Source of the DNA: Phoenix dactylifera
Taxonomy: Eukaryota; Streptophyta; Magnoliopsida; Arecales; Arecaceae
Length of the DNA stretch: 64,000 bases
Assembly (NCBI RefSeq): GCF_009389715.1
Contig: NC_052399.1
Span: forward strand, 3,550,938 to 3,614,937
Reading direction: 5' to 3'
Shown here: positions 34,305 to 45,892 of the stretch, in pieces
Layout: each line of letters begins with the position of its first letter
Numbering within the stretch: the first letter of the stretch is position 1
Position numbers and translations under genes: made by a program
Notes under the pieces: model-generated
The model's input: the letters and a program-made list of their open reading frames with translations, nothing else
Databases searched by the model: none
What the model was told of the DNA's origin: nothing

Positions 34305-35280
34305 TCATGTGTTCCAATAATGCAGGATTACAAATATCCAAGAGAAAGTGGTGTAACCTTGGAATGGCAGGTTCATGACGATCATTGCAGCTCCGCCGGC
34401 GGCATAGACTACTACCTCTCCTTTTTCGGTATCCTTTATTGCACCGCTCCAGCATAACACCACCTTTCCATAAACGTCGATATAATCCAACGAGCCTTTC
34501 AGACAGTAGGAGGCATTTAGATCCCCATACATGCCGGGGTACACCAGGGGCAACAAGGTGGTGGAATCGAAAGAGCTGGGCCGGAAGGCGGATTCTCCCT
34601 CGAATTCCATCCCATTTCCAAGCTCCACCATCGCTCGAATTCTTCTATCCGTCGAGCTCGCGCCTACCGCGCGGGAACCCAAGGGGCGTCATGGTTGACG
34701 GTATTGATCTCCGGGCCATCGTTGCCGGCAGCCGCACAAGGGAAGATCGATCCCCTTCTCAACAGCAGCCAGCGAGCCGATGGCGACGGGGTCCTGATAG
34801 AATGTGGCATTGGGGGCACCATTGATGGACATCGAGAGCACATCGACTCCGTCCTTGATGGCTTGATCTATAGCGGCATATATGTCGCTGCCGGAGCAAC
34901 CGTCGTGGAAGCACACCTTGTAGATGGCCAGGTGAGCTTTCGGAGCCATTCCGGAGGCGACGCCCTTCGCCATTCCGAGGACCTCAGCATCGTCGACGAA
35001 GCGTCCCGCGGCCGTGCTGGCCACGTGAGTGCCATGTCCATCATCGTCGGTCGCCGGGGCTCTCGTCCCATTTTGGAACCCCATTGCACCGATGATCTTG
35101 TTGTTGCAAGCGAATCCGCCGGACCGGCACCGTCCCCTCCTTATAGGTTCGGACTTGGCCAGGACCGACTCCTTGGTCGTCGGCTATGCGCAGAATTTGG
35201 CCGTGACTGCTAACAATATCGGGGTTGGGCGATAATAAGAGAAAGGCTAAGAAGAAGTGCATGAGGTATTGGTCCTCCAT
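34305..35280 (-). pseudogene. Subtilisin-like serine protease (SBT family) pseudogene
   Basis: On the minus strand a hydrophobic N-terminal start (MEDQYLMHFFLAFLLL) runs, after a frame change, into NNKIIGAMGFQNGTRAPATD and DDGHGTHVASTAAG, which holds the catalytic His. Then follow AHLAIYKVCF, IDQAIKDGVDVLSMSI, AAGNDGPEINTVNHDAPWV, VGASSTDRRI and VLCWSGAIKDTEKGEVV. The inhibitor I9 propeptide and the catalytic Asp region are missing between the N-terminus and the His block. At least two frameshifts occur (near 34745 and 34660). Homology stops after FQGYTTFS, before the catalytic Ser region. A plant subtilase is about 750 aa; this is under half. It cannot encode an active protease. The tandem duplication breaks inside it. 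Confidence 0.85.
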
Positions 35281-36048
35281 TAATGGAAGGATCGAAATGG
35301 ATGGAGAGCAAGCAGGAGGAGGATGATCAAATCATGACTTCCTAACAACAAATTTCATGGATAAATAGGCGATAGGAACTCATTTTTAAATGCTACATGC
35401 TTTTCTTTTGAGCAATGAATAATTGTCACTGTGTTGGTTAGCTAATTGAGACAAAGTAGGAAACTTCGCCTGCATTAAAATATGCACACATGACGTCCAC
35501 AAAGCAATAATACAGTAGGCAGCTTGTAAAGACGACAATAATGGAAGAGTTAATGATATCATAACGAAAATAAGAGCCATATAATCCCTGTCGCAAACAT
35601 TTAAATACTCGCCTGATCAACTTCCCACGCTGAAATATGAGAGACATTATTCTGGGTTTTGAAACCTGCCGCTGCTGTATCCAGTGAAACACGTTTGTTT
35701 TCATGGAAGTTGGTTGCGTGGGCCAAGTCAGGTCTACACCAATACGGATTTAGAGGAGGATGGATTTAGTTTCTTGTACGCTTGAAATCATAAGATGAGG
35801 ACATTCTTCCTCCATCTGTCCTTTAAAACATATCGACTACATAGTATACTTTTAGCAAAACATATATCAGAGTGATCTCAAAAGACAAAAAAGCTTTTGA
35901 TCACCTTTATTACGAAAAAAATACCCAAAATGGTTGGGGACAAGCGGGCTATTAGTTTCAGGTCCATGATATCCTAAGGCATTATATCAATTTATCATAG
36001 AACTGCCGACCACTATAGCAACACATCTCTCAAAATTGTGTCTTTCTG
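35281..36048. other. Intergenic, no gene recognised
   Basis: AT-rich; no domain, repeat family or splice-supported frame was found. Confidence 0.45.
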
Positions 36049-36220
36049 ATTGTATCTTTTGCACGAAATAATGATTCACCTTCTTTTGTGACATCAACCA
36101 TTGGATCGCGTGATGGCTACATCAAGATCCATGCAGATGGATGAAAGAAAAGTTTGGAATGTTTGGTGATCAGTGGTTGACGATGCGAAAAAAAAGGTCA
36201 ATCATGCTTCTATACAACCC
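36049..36220. mobile_element. Small MITE of the GGGTTGTATCTTT family
   Basis: Left end ATTGTATCTTTTGCACG, then GATTCACCTTCTTTTGTGAC and ATCAACCATTGGATCG; right end CTTCTATACAACCC. About 172 bp. The left third matches the sub-repeats at 18.4-20.0 kb word for word over short stretches (CACCTTCTTT, GTGACATC, CCATTGGAT). Confidence 0.65.
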
Positions 36221-36947
36221 CAACCTAACTATTCAAATGGTGGTAGGAGGTTTTTGGCTAACCCATACTTAGAAGGATATAGGACTGAAATTTGTACTCA
36301 TACCTACTTTATTATTCAGAAAAATAGCAGGAAGCGTGTAATTCTATTCCATTAATATATAAGAAGCTAAAGCTAGTCATGGTCCTCATTTGATGATGGA
36401 TTCTTAAACAGGTTCTAATAAATAATTCCAATCCCTGATTTAACTACCAAAAAAAAAAAGGAAAATAGAATCTCTGATTACATGGATACGTGATCTCTAC
36501 CTTCACAGGTAGAGGGGGAAAGGGAGAAAATGTATCTCCACCATACCCACATAAACTACCGTTTGGTCGATTTACTCATTTTATAGTTGTCCAAATCAAT
36601 GCTACAAATAATGATCTAAATCAAGTAGAAAAAGAAAAAGAAAGAGCATCATACCAAACCCATTATTTAAAAGGTGCCGATTGCTAAATGGTCATGGCGG
36701 CATAAACAAGCTAGCTTTGCTCCAATTTCAAATTAGGCCTAACCTAAAGCTGCTATGGGTTGGCATCTGGGCGGCCAACTTGCTCACAGATTAAGTTTAT
36801 GTCTAGGTTGACTTCATCTTATAAGTTTTGTGTCCATGATTCTCAGCTAATTTGGGTCAAAACCTCATCTTTCACTGCCGTCTCTTCACCATACCCTTTG
36901 GAGATGATCGCACCTCAGCTTTAACTCCAGCCTTGGGTCAATGGGCA
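36221..36947. other. Intergenic, no gene recognised
   Basis: Non-repetitive AT-rich DNA with short open frames only. Confidence 0.4.
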
Positions 36948-37129
36948 GGGGTTGTATCTTTTACGCGAAAGATAACTCACCTTCCTTCGCACGCATCCGC
37001 TGATGGATCTCGTGCAAACTTGGCTTTGAGATTTGTGCAGGCTGATGAACAAGAGTTGAGTGCTTCAAGAGTTGTGTAGAATGCGATCTAACGAAGATCA
37101 ATCATTCGTCCGTGCGAAAGATACAACCC
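36948..37129. mobile_element. Small MITE of the GGGTTGTATCTTT family, best-preserved ends
   Basis: GGGTTGTATCTTTTACGCG at the left and CGTGCGAAAGATACAACCC at the right form a 19-bp inverted repeat with few mismatches. The element is 182 bp with no reading frame. I could not define a target duplication. Confidence 0.75.
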
Positions 37130-37397
37130 AAACCCTGCGTCAACTGGCTCCTTTTCTTTTGTATAAAAAAAAATTCAGATGACACCCGATAAAGATCCTC
37201 CAATCCGTTTTGCCCAGCTTTTGTATAAGTTTTTTTGTTTTACAAAAAAATCCTATTTGTGCTGAGACTCATTGATTTTGAGGATGCATGATAGATATAC
37301 AATTACCAATGCCATTGGTTGTGCTGACCCATTCGGCCCAAAACTTCAGCTTTCAATGAAGTGGTCGTGGGTTCAATTGCTGACGAGTCCAAACTTA

Positions 37398-37876
37398 GCA
37401 TTTGTTTGGTTCGTGAATTTTTTTTATTAGAATTTGTTTTTAAAAAAAATTAATTCCTAAGAATATGATGCCTTGAAAAATAATTTTGGCATATTTAGTT
37501 AAATGTGGCAAAGTAGTCATTCCAGGTGGCTTATGTTTGGTCGAGCATCTACTTTTCTAAAAAAGTTGTATAAAATATCTATTATACCCTTAATAAAGAA
37601 AAAGACCTTACTTATAGATTTTGATGGTGTAAGGATAGTTTTAGAGATAAAAAATCATCCCAATTTCTAACTAGTAGGAAAGCAGCTTTTCCATATCCCT
37701 CATAAATTTTTCTTTTTCATAAAACATAAAAATCTTATTCCCATAAAAATGCTACTTTCTTGCTGCTTTCCCATCTCTTTTTTTTTTGAAAACTCCAACA
37801 AAACAAAATACCTTTCTTCATTTTTTTTCTATTGACCACATTTTTCTCCCTTCTTTTCTCGCGAACCAAATAAGTC
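37398..37876. mobile_element. Tourist-like MITE, copy 3 (diverged)
   Basis: Ends GCATTTGTTTGGTTCGTGAA and TCGCGAACCAAATAAGTCT are inverted repeats related to the TIRs at 14328-14805. Shared interior blocks include TTTGAAAACTCCAACAAAAC and ATTGACCACATTTTTCTCCC. About 480 bp, non-coding. Confidence 0.75.
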
Positions 37877-38788
37877 TTTGAAATTTAAAGGCCCTGTTGT
37901 AACACTTCGGAAAATGATCTTGGTCTGATTAGAGCCCAGCAGCCGGACTAGAAACTTTGACTAGATAGCTTTGGTCTAGATCTAGACCAGGCTTCAGCTT
38001 AAAACGCCATTCCCTTCTTCCCTACATCAAGATCAGGCCTGTATGCAAAAGTGCTACTTATGCACAAATGGTGGGCAAATCCTGAGATTTTAGTTGATAC
38101 CAGTTTCAATTATCTCAGGAAAAAATGTTTCGTCGCAGCAATCAAATGATCACTGACCAAAAACAGAGCCGCAACTCATTCCAAAAACAAACAAAAAGAA
38201 GGAGGCTTCATTCGCCATTTGTATTCGTAACTAAATGAAATAAACTATTTTACCCAAAAAAAAGAAATAAAATTATTAGTTCTATTTGGATAGAAGAATT
38301 TTTCCATGGCATGCTCCACTCCACAGCCATGAAAATCATTGGTTGAGCATCGTTAACAGCCGAACCTTGAAGAAACGTAGCTAACCATAATAAACGTACA
38401 TTAGATTGCAATGCGCCAATGTTGTTAACTTCAAATTCCCTGTGATTGACTTTTGCTAAATATCATAATAGGATTCATAATCAAAAACTATGTCTTACCA
38501 TAAACATATCGAAAATATCCTGTATTCTAATTTTTAATCATTTTCAAAGATAAGCAATGTTATAATGACACTAGCAAACGTTTGTGTTAGTAACTAGCTT
38601 TTCATCGCTCTGTGATCACTAGGCCAAAGCACACAATGTGCATGTGGCATGTTGGAGCATAAGAATCTATAGATAACTTTTGGGTGGAACCATATGAATA
38701 ATTGCTTAGCATGTATAGAATTTTGATAAATAATTGTAATAATTTGAAAATTTTGAAATATTTTTTTATACCCTTTTAGTCTTTTTTT
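37877..38788. other. Intergenic, no gene recognised
   Basis: AT-rich DNA between a MITE and the TRIM element. No coding or repeat evidence. Confidence 0.4.
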
Positions 38789-39227
38789 TGTAACAATCCA
38801 GGATCTCACCCAAAATGGCTAACCGGAAGGTATTGTTTGGGTTCCTTGATCCTGTATAAGTATCCAAGATCTACTCAGTGAAAAGCCGATGTGGGACTAA
38901 ACATATGCCCGCACAGGTCCTCACATACTCCTCCTGTTCAAGCCATGACGTCCTCATCAGGCTAAGGGTTCAAATCCATTTAAATCTAATCACAAACACC
39001 ACGATCGGCCCGTGGTCAGCCCCAATAGATCCGTGCTGCAGTATCTCCTAGTCCACATAAGTTATGGGTCAGATCTGCTCTGATACCATTTGTAACAACC
39101 CAGGATCTCACCCAAAATGGCTAGTCGGAAGGTATTGTTTGGGTTCCTTGATCCTGTATAAGTACCCAAGATCTACCCAGTGAAAAGCCGATGTGGGACT
39201 AAACACATGCCCGCACGGGTCCTCACA
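38789..39227 (-). mobile_element. TRIM element with clear PBS and PPT
   Basis: Two 137-bp direct repeats, 38789-38925 and 39091-39227, differ at about seven positions. Both run from TGTAACAA to GGTCCTCACA (TG..CA). The 165-bp middle ends in GCTCTGATACCA (39077-39088), the reverse complement of the initiator-Met tRNA primer-binding site TGGTATCAGAGC, 2 nt from the repeat. At its other end GAACAGGAGGAGTA (minus strand) is a polypurine tract. So it reads on the minus strand. The repeats contain AGTCCCACATCGGC on that strand, typical of plant TRIMs. Flanks are T runs, so the target duplication cannot be read. No coding capacity. Confidence 0.92.
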
Positions 39228-42200
39228 TTTTTTTCTTTAAAATATTTTGAAAGAGAGAATATAGAAATTGTATTTGGTGAAAAAAAAAGGATCGCTAACG
39301 ATCAACTAGCTACCACTTATCCATTTCTTTCATGGAGTTTATCTCATGTTGTAAGAATTTTGTAATACTCTATGAGTAAATAAGCAATATATTCTTCATT
39401 ACATAAATTATCTTAAACCCATTAGGAATTAATTCATTAGGAATATTAATTACTATTCTCCTTTCATGAATCAACGAATTATACAATGATAGCTATTAGC
39501 ATGCTCAAGGGAATCTTGTCTTATTGCTACATATGGTTTTTAATAAAAGGTAAATATCTTTAGCTCACAATCTGACTGTTCTTAAGATCCATAGTATAAT
39601 TAATTCAGCTCGAGGTCATCTGGTTTAGTGTTAACATAAATTTCTTTTTTGCACGAGTACATGATGACTTATTCTTTTAGCACCCAAAAAGAACAATACT
39701 AATATATCGAATTCCACACCCAAATTGATCTCATATTACTAGTTATATGAGGTCCACAAATCCCAGCGTAAGAAGAAGAGAGAAGAGTCTCATCAAGAAT
39801 GTTAAATATCTAGAAGATTAGAAGTTGGACCACAGGATACCAAAATCATGTGGCTCATCGCAGCCTGCCTTTAAAGACCATGAATATATAGAATCGGGTG
39901 TAACTAAGATTAGGTTCTCTGCAGTGCATGATTTGCACCATAGAGTATGGTATTATTGTAGATAGCTGCCACATCATCCATCTCGAAGATGTGCACCCCA
40001 GGGCATCCAAACTTGGTTCTATATGCTTTTATGAGAGGAGAGAAGACCCCAACCAACTAGACCTTTTTGGATGTGGACTCTTTGGAAGGTTTTAATTGTT
40101 TCTATCATCCTGTGTATGAAAGCTATTAATATGCTAGCCGTGCAGTCTCAATTTGGAACAAGCGGATTGGTCTTTGTCAACTCAAAGAACCTATGAGGGT
40201 TTCCTATCAATAAATTAAGACCTCCGGGGTTGGCCAATTAGATGCCTTGGAAGCTTATCCAAAAAATCCTGCATAAAACCAAAAAAATTATTAGGTGGAT
40301 CATATGCACCATAGATGTAGGATAAAATCATCCAAGTGCATATTACTATTACACATTAAAAAAATAAAAAAAAGAAGAAACGAGGATTTATTTCATTCTA
40401 GGTCCATCGTGGATATGATCTATGTAATATTTTCTCGTGTAAAACCAACCAAGAGTTCTTGTCACTGGATGTATTCTGTGATTCCACGTTACAGCACATA
40501 GCATCTGAATGCAGAGGTGAAATTCTTAAAATTACATGGAAGAGTTGATTTGAGGATAAAGTAATATGGCTAGCTTATATTTGTAGCATATAATAAAGTA
40601 GATTAACCAACGTTCTATGTGCTAACAAAATATCTTTTATTAGAATGAGTAAAATTTGTTTTAAGATGTACGTTTGCTATGTACGTGGTCAAAAACGACA
40701 GCCTAGATTAAAATGACCTGCTAAGCTGTACCTGGTTACTTGTTTGATAGCAGGAACTGGGCCAATGGAGGATGGACATCTCTTCTTTCATTATTTGGTT
40801 GCTTAAACATGCATTTTGTCCATCAACCAGGTCAAGCATTTCATTAACAAGATTCAACACTTGGCTGCGAAATGGCAGGATTTGATCATGATTCAGCTTG
40901 AAACAGACTTTATTTACGCTAATCTATTTTTTATCCACAAGTCAGAATCTTGGGTCTGGAGTGGTTCAAGTGTTCAACATCTATATCTGAACTCGTTTCT
41001 GTGAAGTCTACTATGGATTTCATCAGTCTGAATTGGACCAGGATAGTTGGTCAGGATGGTTTCAAGTTTTTCTATTTTTTTTTCCTGTTATATTATTTTG
41101 AACAGGTCAGACCTCTTGTGGTCCGTTAATATCTGGTTCAGGTTGTATCTTATGGATCCATTTTCTAACCAAATTAATGCTTGTCAACTTTTTCATTTCA
41201 GATAACATCGATGATCGATACCATGCTTCGTAGACGTGAACCACTAACACAACCATATAGTTTGAGGAAATATAATCTAACGTACCAGGGAGGATGTTCT
41301 TTAAAAAATCAAAAATAATGTCTTGTCTCCATGACAAAGTTTTCAAGTCCACATAAATCTGCTTTCAGCCACTGATCACAAGTCACATCTCAGGATACCA
41401 GCGGTAGTTAAAGTTTGAAGAATTCCTGAGATCAAGTTTATTTTAGATGGTCTCCAAAATAAAATATAACAAATATAAAAATTTAATTATTTTTAAAATA
41501 AATTTTTGATATTAATATTATAATATATTATTACTATATAAATTTCTAAAAAATATATGGATACCTATCATTGTAATAAAATAATATATTATTGTAAAAT
41601 AATAAGACAATAAAGAACTAGAAAAGTAATGTGTCAGCAAAATATTTAAATGCAATATAACGATATAATTAGTATTTGTACTTTGACTTTTAAGTAAGAT
41701 GATGATATAACAAAAATTAATAAAATATTAATATAAATTAATATTCTATGTGGGGTATAGTTAGAGTATTAATAAAAATATTTTTTATTACTACCGGCAT
41801 ATATTGAGCAAATATAGTTATTAATAATGTCATTATTTTTTATATTAATTTAGTAGTATTAATGAAAAGTCTTTTTACTAATACGATTTAATAAGCTAAT
41901 AAACTTCTTATTAATTATATTATTATATTTCGATAAAGAACTATATTAAATAAGCGCCTTACTTATTATACAACCTTGTGTGATACATGAGGTATGATTT
42001 TTTTTTCTGTTTCTAATTATTTTAGAAATGCAATGTAATAATATGGTAGCTCATAATAAATATAAGACTTTAATAGCCAAGTTTTTGTTCCACATAACAA
42101 TAAATTTTAAAGATGTTTGAGCATATTAATATTAGAATAATTAATCTTTGTTGTATATTAAGTAATGGATTTTAATTATAGGGAAGAATACTAATATCAG

Positions 42201-43025
42201 TCTCATTAATATCTACATCTATCCGGTAAGTAGAGAGCTCCACACAATTTGAACCTCTATCTTAGATATATAAATAGAGAGAGAGATGAATAGCCAATAA
42301 TCAAGTCATCCAAATACAACCTTGATTGAGATCTTGTTTCTTTAATATGCAACCTTGTAAGAAATATTGGGTACGGTAAATGGTTTGGCCCTCCAATAAT
42401 GCTTTTACAATTTCTTAGGCCGAACGATTCCAGCAATCCCCATCCGTTAACTCTTTCCAAATCATGACCGGTGTTTTTGTAAATATGTCAAGAAGAGCGT
42501 CAATAACCATATTAATAATAAGAGTAAATTTCAAAGACTTCTCTATTTTTTTTTATACTTACACCCAATAATTTATAAAACCTACATTTATATCCCATTA
42601 AAATTAATAATATTAGTAAAATTATTTATGTTATATAAAAAATAAAAATTATTCTTAAGTAGAGAAAAGGATACAATCATTTTTTTATATTTTTTGGTGG
42701 ATGTTATATTACTTAAGATTATTTTAATTATTTTTTTAAAAAAATTATATAGTATTTGAGTTCCATTAAAATTAACACTCTGACTAATATTTTATTAAGT
42801 TATAAATTATATTAAATAAAAATCAATGTTAAGGAATTAAATGTAAATTCTTTAAACTATTGGATGTAATTAATCCAAAGGGCGAGCAATTTTCACATCA
42901 ATGTTGACACCAAATTGGATGGCGATATTTCAAATAGAGAGGAGGGACTTAAAGGATCATGATACGCATACAGACGGAAAGTAGGGCTGGGTAGGTCGTA
43001 CGGGCAAAGGAAGAAGAAGACTGCG

Positions 43026-43028
<3 letters not shown>
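39228..43028. other. Gene-poor AT-rich intergenic region
   Basis: 3.8 kb with no recognisable gene. The part 41450-42900 is extremely AT-rich. A repeat shared with the CYSTM intron lies at about 41205-41390. Confidence 0.5.
41205..41390. repeat. Dispersed repeat, first copy (second at about 44395-44605)
   Basis: Shared with the later copy: GCTTC(G/A)T-GACGT-AACCACTAAC, TTTGAGGAAATA, ATGTTCTTTAAAAA, GTCCACATAAATC and GCTTTCAGC. Same orientation, about 3.2 kb apart, moderately diverged. Family unknown; no terminal repeats were seen. Confidence 0.65.
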
Positions 43029-43030
<2 letters not shown>

Positions 43031-43067
<37 letters not shown>

Positions 43068-43087
43068 GGGGGGGGGGGGGGGGGGGG
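43031..43087. repeat. (GA)n microsatellite followed by 21-bp poly-G
   Basis: About 33 bp of AG repeats and then a run of 21 G (43067-43087), 250 bp upstream of the CYSTM start codon. Confidence 0.85.
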
Positions 43088-43230
43088 ATTGAGAGGGAAC
43101 CTTCCTTCCACTGGAAGCAAAAGCCTACGCCACTTTATTCCACACTTTATCTCTCTCCATAAAGGAGGGCCTCACGTCCGGTCCGGTGGGGGGCTATCCA
43201 TCCTCTCTTGCTCTCTCTCTCTCTCTATTT

Positions 43231-43240
43231 CTATATATAT
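43231..43240 (+). promoter_or_regulatory. Candidate TATA box of the CYSTM gene
   Basis: CTATATATAT lies about 100 bp before the ATG, inside a CT-rich stretch. The following leader (43260-43340) is first T-rich and then purine-rich (AAGAAGAAGAGGAGG). Confidence 0.5.
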
Positions 43241-43340
43241 CCCTCTCTCTCTCTTTTTTTTTTTTTTTTCTTTTAGAGACGAGGAGGAGATTGAGAAGAG
43301 ACTTAAGAAGAAGAAGAGGAGGAGGAGAAACCGAGCGAAG

Positions 43341-44887
43341 ATGTACGCGCCGAGCTCGCAGGAGATGTCGTACTACGAGCACATCCAGAGGCGCCACGAG
43401 GAGAAGGGCTGCATCTATGCCTTGTATCTCTCTCTCTCTCTCGCTTTTTCGATTTTAGTTCTATCTTGGGCGGCGGCCACCGTCCGATGATCATCGGATG
43501 TTCCTTTTTTTTCAAAAAAAAAAATATTATGTAATTGCTAGGAATCAATTCCACACCTCGACATGGTGTATGGTGAAGATCTGCCGTCCGTCTAGCGGAT
43601 AGGCATGTATGGTTACATCGATCAGAGGGTGGAGATTGCTTAGGGTCGTCTTGGCGGAAATATGACACAACATAAGAATATCTTAAATAGGAAGAGGGGA
43701 AAAAAAAAAAAACCCGAAGGTCAATCTAAAACGTTCTTTTTTCCTCGTCTCTTTCTTAGTTTCCTGCAGTAATGACGCCCTGTATAATCATATCAAATAA
43801 ACCATCCTCAAGGATAATAAAATAAGCAAATATTGTTGTTATTTGAAAGCAAGAATAAAATAAGTGAGATTTGGTTTATATTGCTTCTTATTTCTTCCAA
43901 CTTTTGGGCTAATCATGCATTTATCTGTAATTATGGCATTCGATTTTACCTTGTACGCAAGGTACTCACCTGGACACCATAATCCCAGCGTACCGCATCC
44001 ATTTGGTAAGGCCCCACCTTCAAGTTTGAGTAGTTGGGGTAGGTTTTAATATCTTATAGTCTTCATGGCTGCAGCTACCAGGATTTTTATTGGCTCTACG
44101 TGGTCACAGTTAAGATGTCAGAACTCAGAACTAGATTGCCGTGAGACAAATTAATGAGAGTAGCGGAAATCCGCGTGAGGTTGGGTGGTTTCCCACTCGT
44201 TACAGTAACTAATGCAATGTGGTATTCTAAGTCAAAACGTATCAAACCCGGACAATATAGGCGCTTGTGATTTCGGTGCCCCTGTGACTTATCTCACTGA
44301 TTCTATGGTGATGCGGTTCATCTTGTGGTCAAAAGTTGGACCAAGATTAGGAGAATCATATGGCTGATAAGAGAATAGCCAGTTATTTGGTCTAGAGAAC
44401 ATCCATATAACGCTTCATCGACGTAACCACTAACTCAGCTAAATTGTTTGAGGAAATAGCATACGTCCAGAAAAATAATATCTGACATGACAGGCAAAAT
44501 GTTCTTTAAAAATAAATTTAAAAAAAAAGTAATGTCGGAGAAAAATACTGTATGACAAAATTTTGAAGTCCACATAAATCCGCTTTCAGCTAATTAACAC
44601 AAATTTTGAAGTTTGTCAAGATTACCAAACAGAATTCAAAACAAAAAACAATTGATGGTTGTCAAAAATAATCTAACTTATAACAATGTCTATAAAGTGC
44701 ATGCCATATTTTGTTATCATGTCATATTTTATTCCTTCCTGGTTTCCAAATTTCATGTATTTGGCTTATTGATTTAATCATGCTACACATCTAATTCCTT
44801 TGCAGCTTGTTCGCACTGTGCTGCTGCTTCTGCTGCTTCGAGACCTGCGAGTGCTGCCTAGACTGCCTCTGCTGCTGCTGCCAGTAA
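43341..44887 (+). CDS. CYSTM (cysteine-rich transmembrane module) small protein
   Basis: Two exons, 43341-43423 and 44806-44887, joined across a 1382-bp intron (TT|GTATCT..TTTGCAG|C), encode 54 aa. The protein starts MYAPSSQEMSYYEHIQRRHE, then EKGCIYAFLFALCCCFCCFE and ends CCLDCLCCCCQ. A short hydrophilic N-terminus with a tyrosine pair precedes a Cys-rich C-terminal module with 14 Cys in 54 residues, exactly the CYSTM layout. These tail-anchored-like plant proteins are linked to stress and metal tolerance. Joining the exons restores the frame and ends at TAA. It is too short and too split for simple ORF finding, but the cross-exon match to the family is strong. Neighbours are unrelated. Confidence 0.92.
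44395..44605. repeat. Dispersed repeat, second copy, inside the CYSTM intron
   Basis: Matches the copy at 41205-41390 in the same orientation (TTTGAGGAAATAG, AATGTTCTTTAAAAATA, GTCCACATAAATCCGCTTTC). Confidence 0.65.
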
Positions 44888-45892
44888 CCATGTAGAAACA
44901 AAGCAAAAAAACGTAATACCAGAATGCCTTCTATCTATCTTGCATTTGGAGCTTAACGCATTCTGTCTAAAATAAAACATGCAGTTCTGATGTTGATGTA
45001 CCATTACTTGTGCATCGTTGTGTAACTCCATGAATGTTGTGAACACTTCTCCTAGTATTTAATGCTTGGACTCATTATATGTTAGTGTGTATTTTAGATT
45101 CCTGTACTCATGCAAATGGGTGCAAACCTCTATCGCGTTTGATAGGACCTGAAGGATTGATTGGATTTGAGGCCTTTTTCTTATCTCCTTCTTGAGAAGT
45201 GGGTTCGAGGCATTGCTGATCACGCAGGTTATCCGGCTCAAGACATGAAGGCCACTTGAGGTTCCAGATAGTAGATCCCATGTTTCCATCTTTGTTCATT
45301 TTCTGCCAAGAGCCTTATCTATCTTGAACTATGTTAAGCTGTATGTCTGCACTAAAATAACAAGAAATGCTGTAAAACATGCACAGATCCATATTATTTA
45401 ACTTTTTGATGCCCCTAGCATTGACTGTGTACTGTTGGCCAACAAAAGTTCATCATGTTGCAGGATAGAGTTTGATCAATCTTACCCCATCAAAATGGTG
45501 AGGAATGATTTTTATGGCAGTCTGATAACTTCATCCGTCTAGCCAAGCTTTCTGAAAGATGTTAACCTGTCCCTACAGGAGGAGGTAAATGAAACTCCTG
45601 CTCACAATTCATGCAGTAAGTTAAATTGCAGATTAAAGTGGAAATTCCCTAGAAAATTCACAAAGCTGCTGCACTGATATTGTAGCACAGACAAATGTGC
45701 TTTTAGGAGTCTAGCATCCTGATGTTGGTGCATCAAACCTATGTGCAAGAATTGGTACAAAAAAATAGGTCCCAAATATTAAAAAAAAACAAAGAGAGAG
45801 AGAGAGAGGCATGGTGGCTAACTATTTGGCTTCTCAAATGGTACCTCTTATTGTTCAATGATAAATAAAGATGAGAGCCACAGACCATGTGC
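44888..45892. other. CYSTM 3' UTR and intergenic DNA
   Basis: The first ~200 bp are probably 3' UTR. Around 45060-45300 the minus strand has an open frame with a Pro/Asn/Lys-rich translation (for example KWPSCLEPDNLRDQQC) that I cannot assign. A short (GA)n tract lies at about 45793-45808. Confidence 0.35.

Larger units (their letters stand above)
32401..34472. repeat. Tandem duplication, copy B (2.07 kb, without the insertion)
   Basis: Matches copy A from the LINE fragment to the subtilase fragment. At 34410-34420 it reads GACTACTACCTCTCC uninterrupted, the empty site of the element in copy A. After 34472 the sequence continues into the rest of the subtilase pseudogene, so copy B sits at the original right boundary and the duplication breakpoint lies within that pseudogene. 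Confidence 0.92.

Noticed and set aside
38789-39227. Cassandra-type TRIM carrying 5S rRNA in its LTR
   Set aside because: I found no 5S promoter boxes in the 137-bp repeats; it is a different TRIM.
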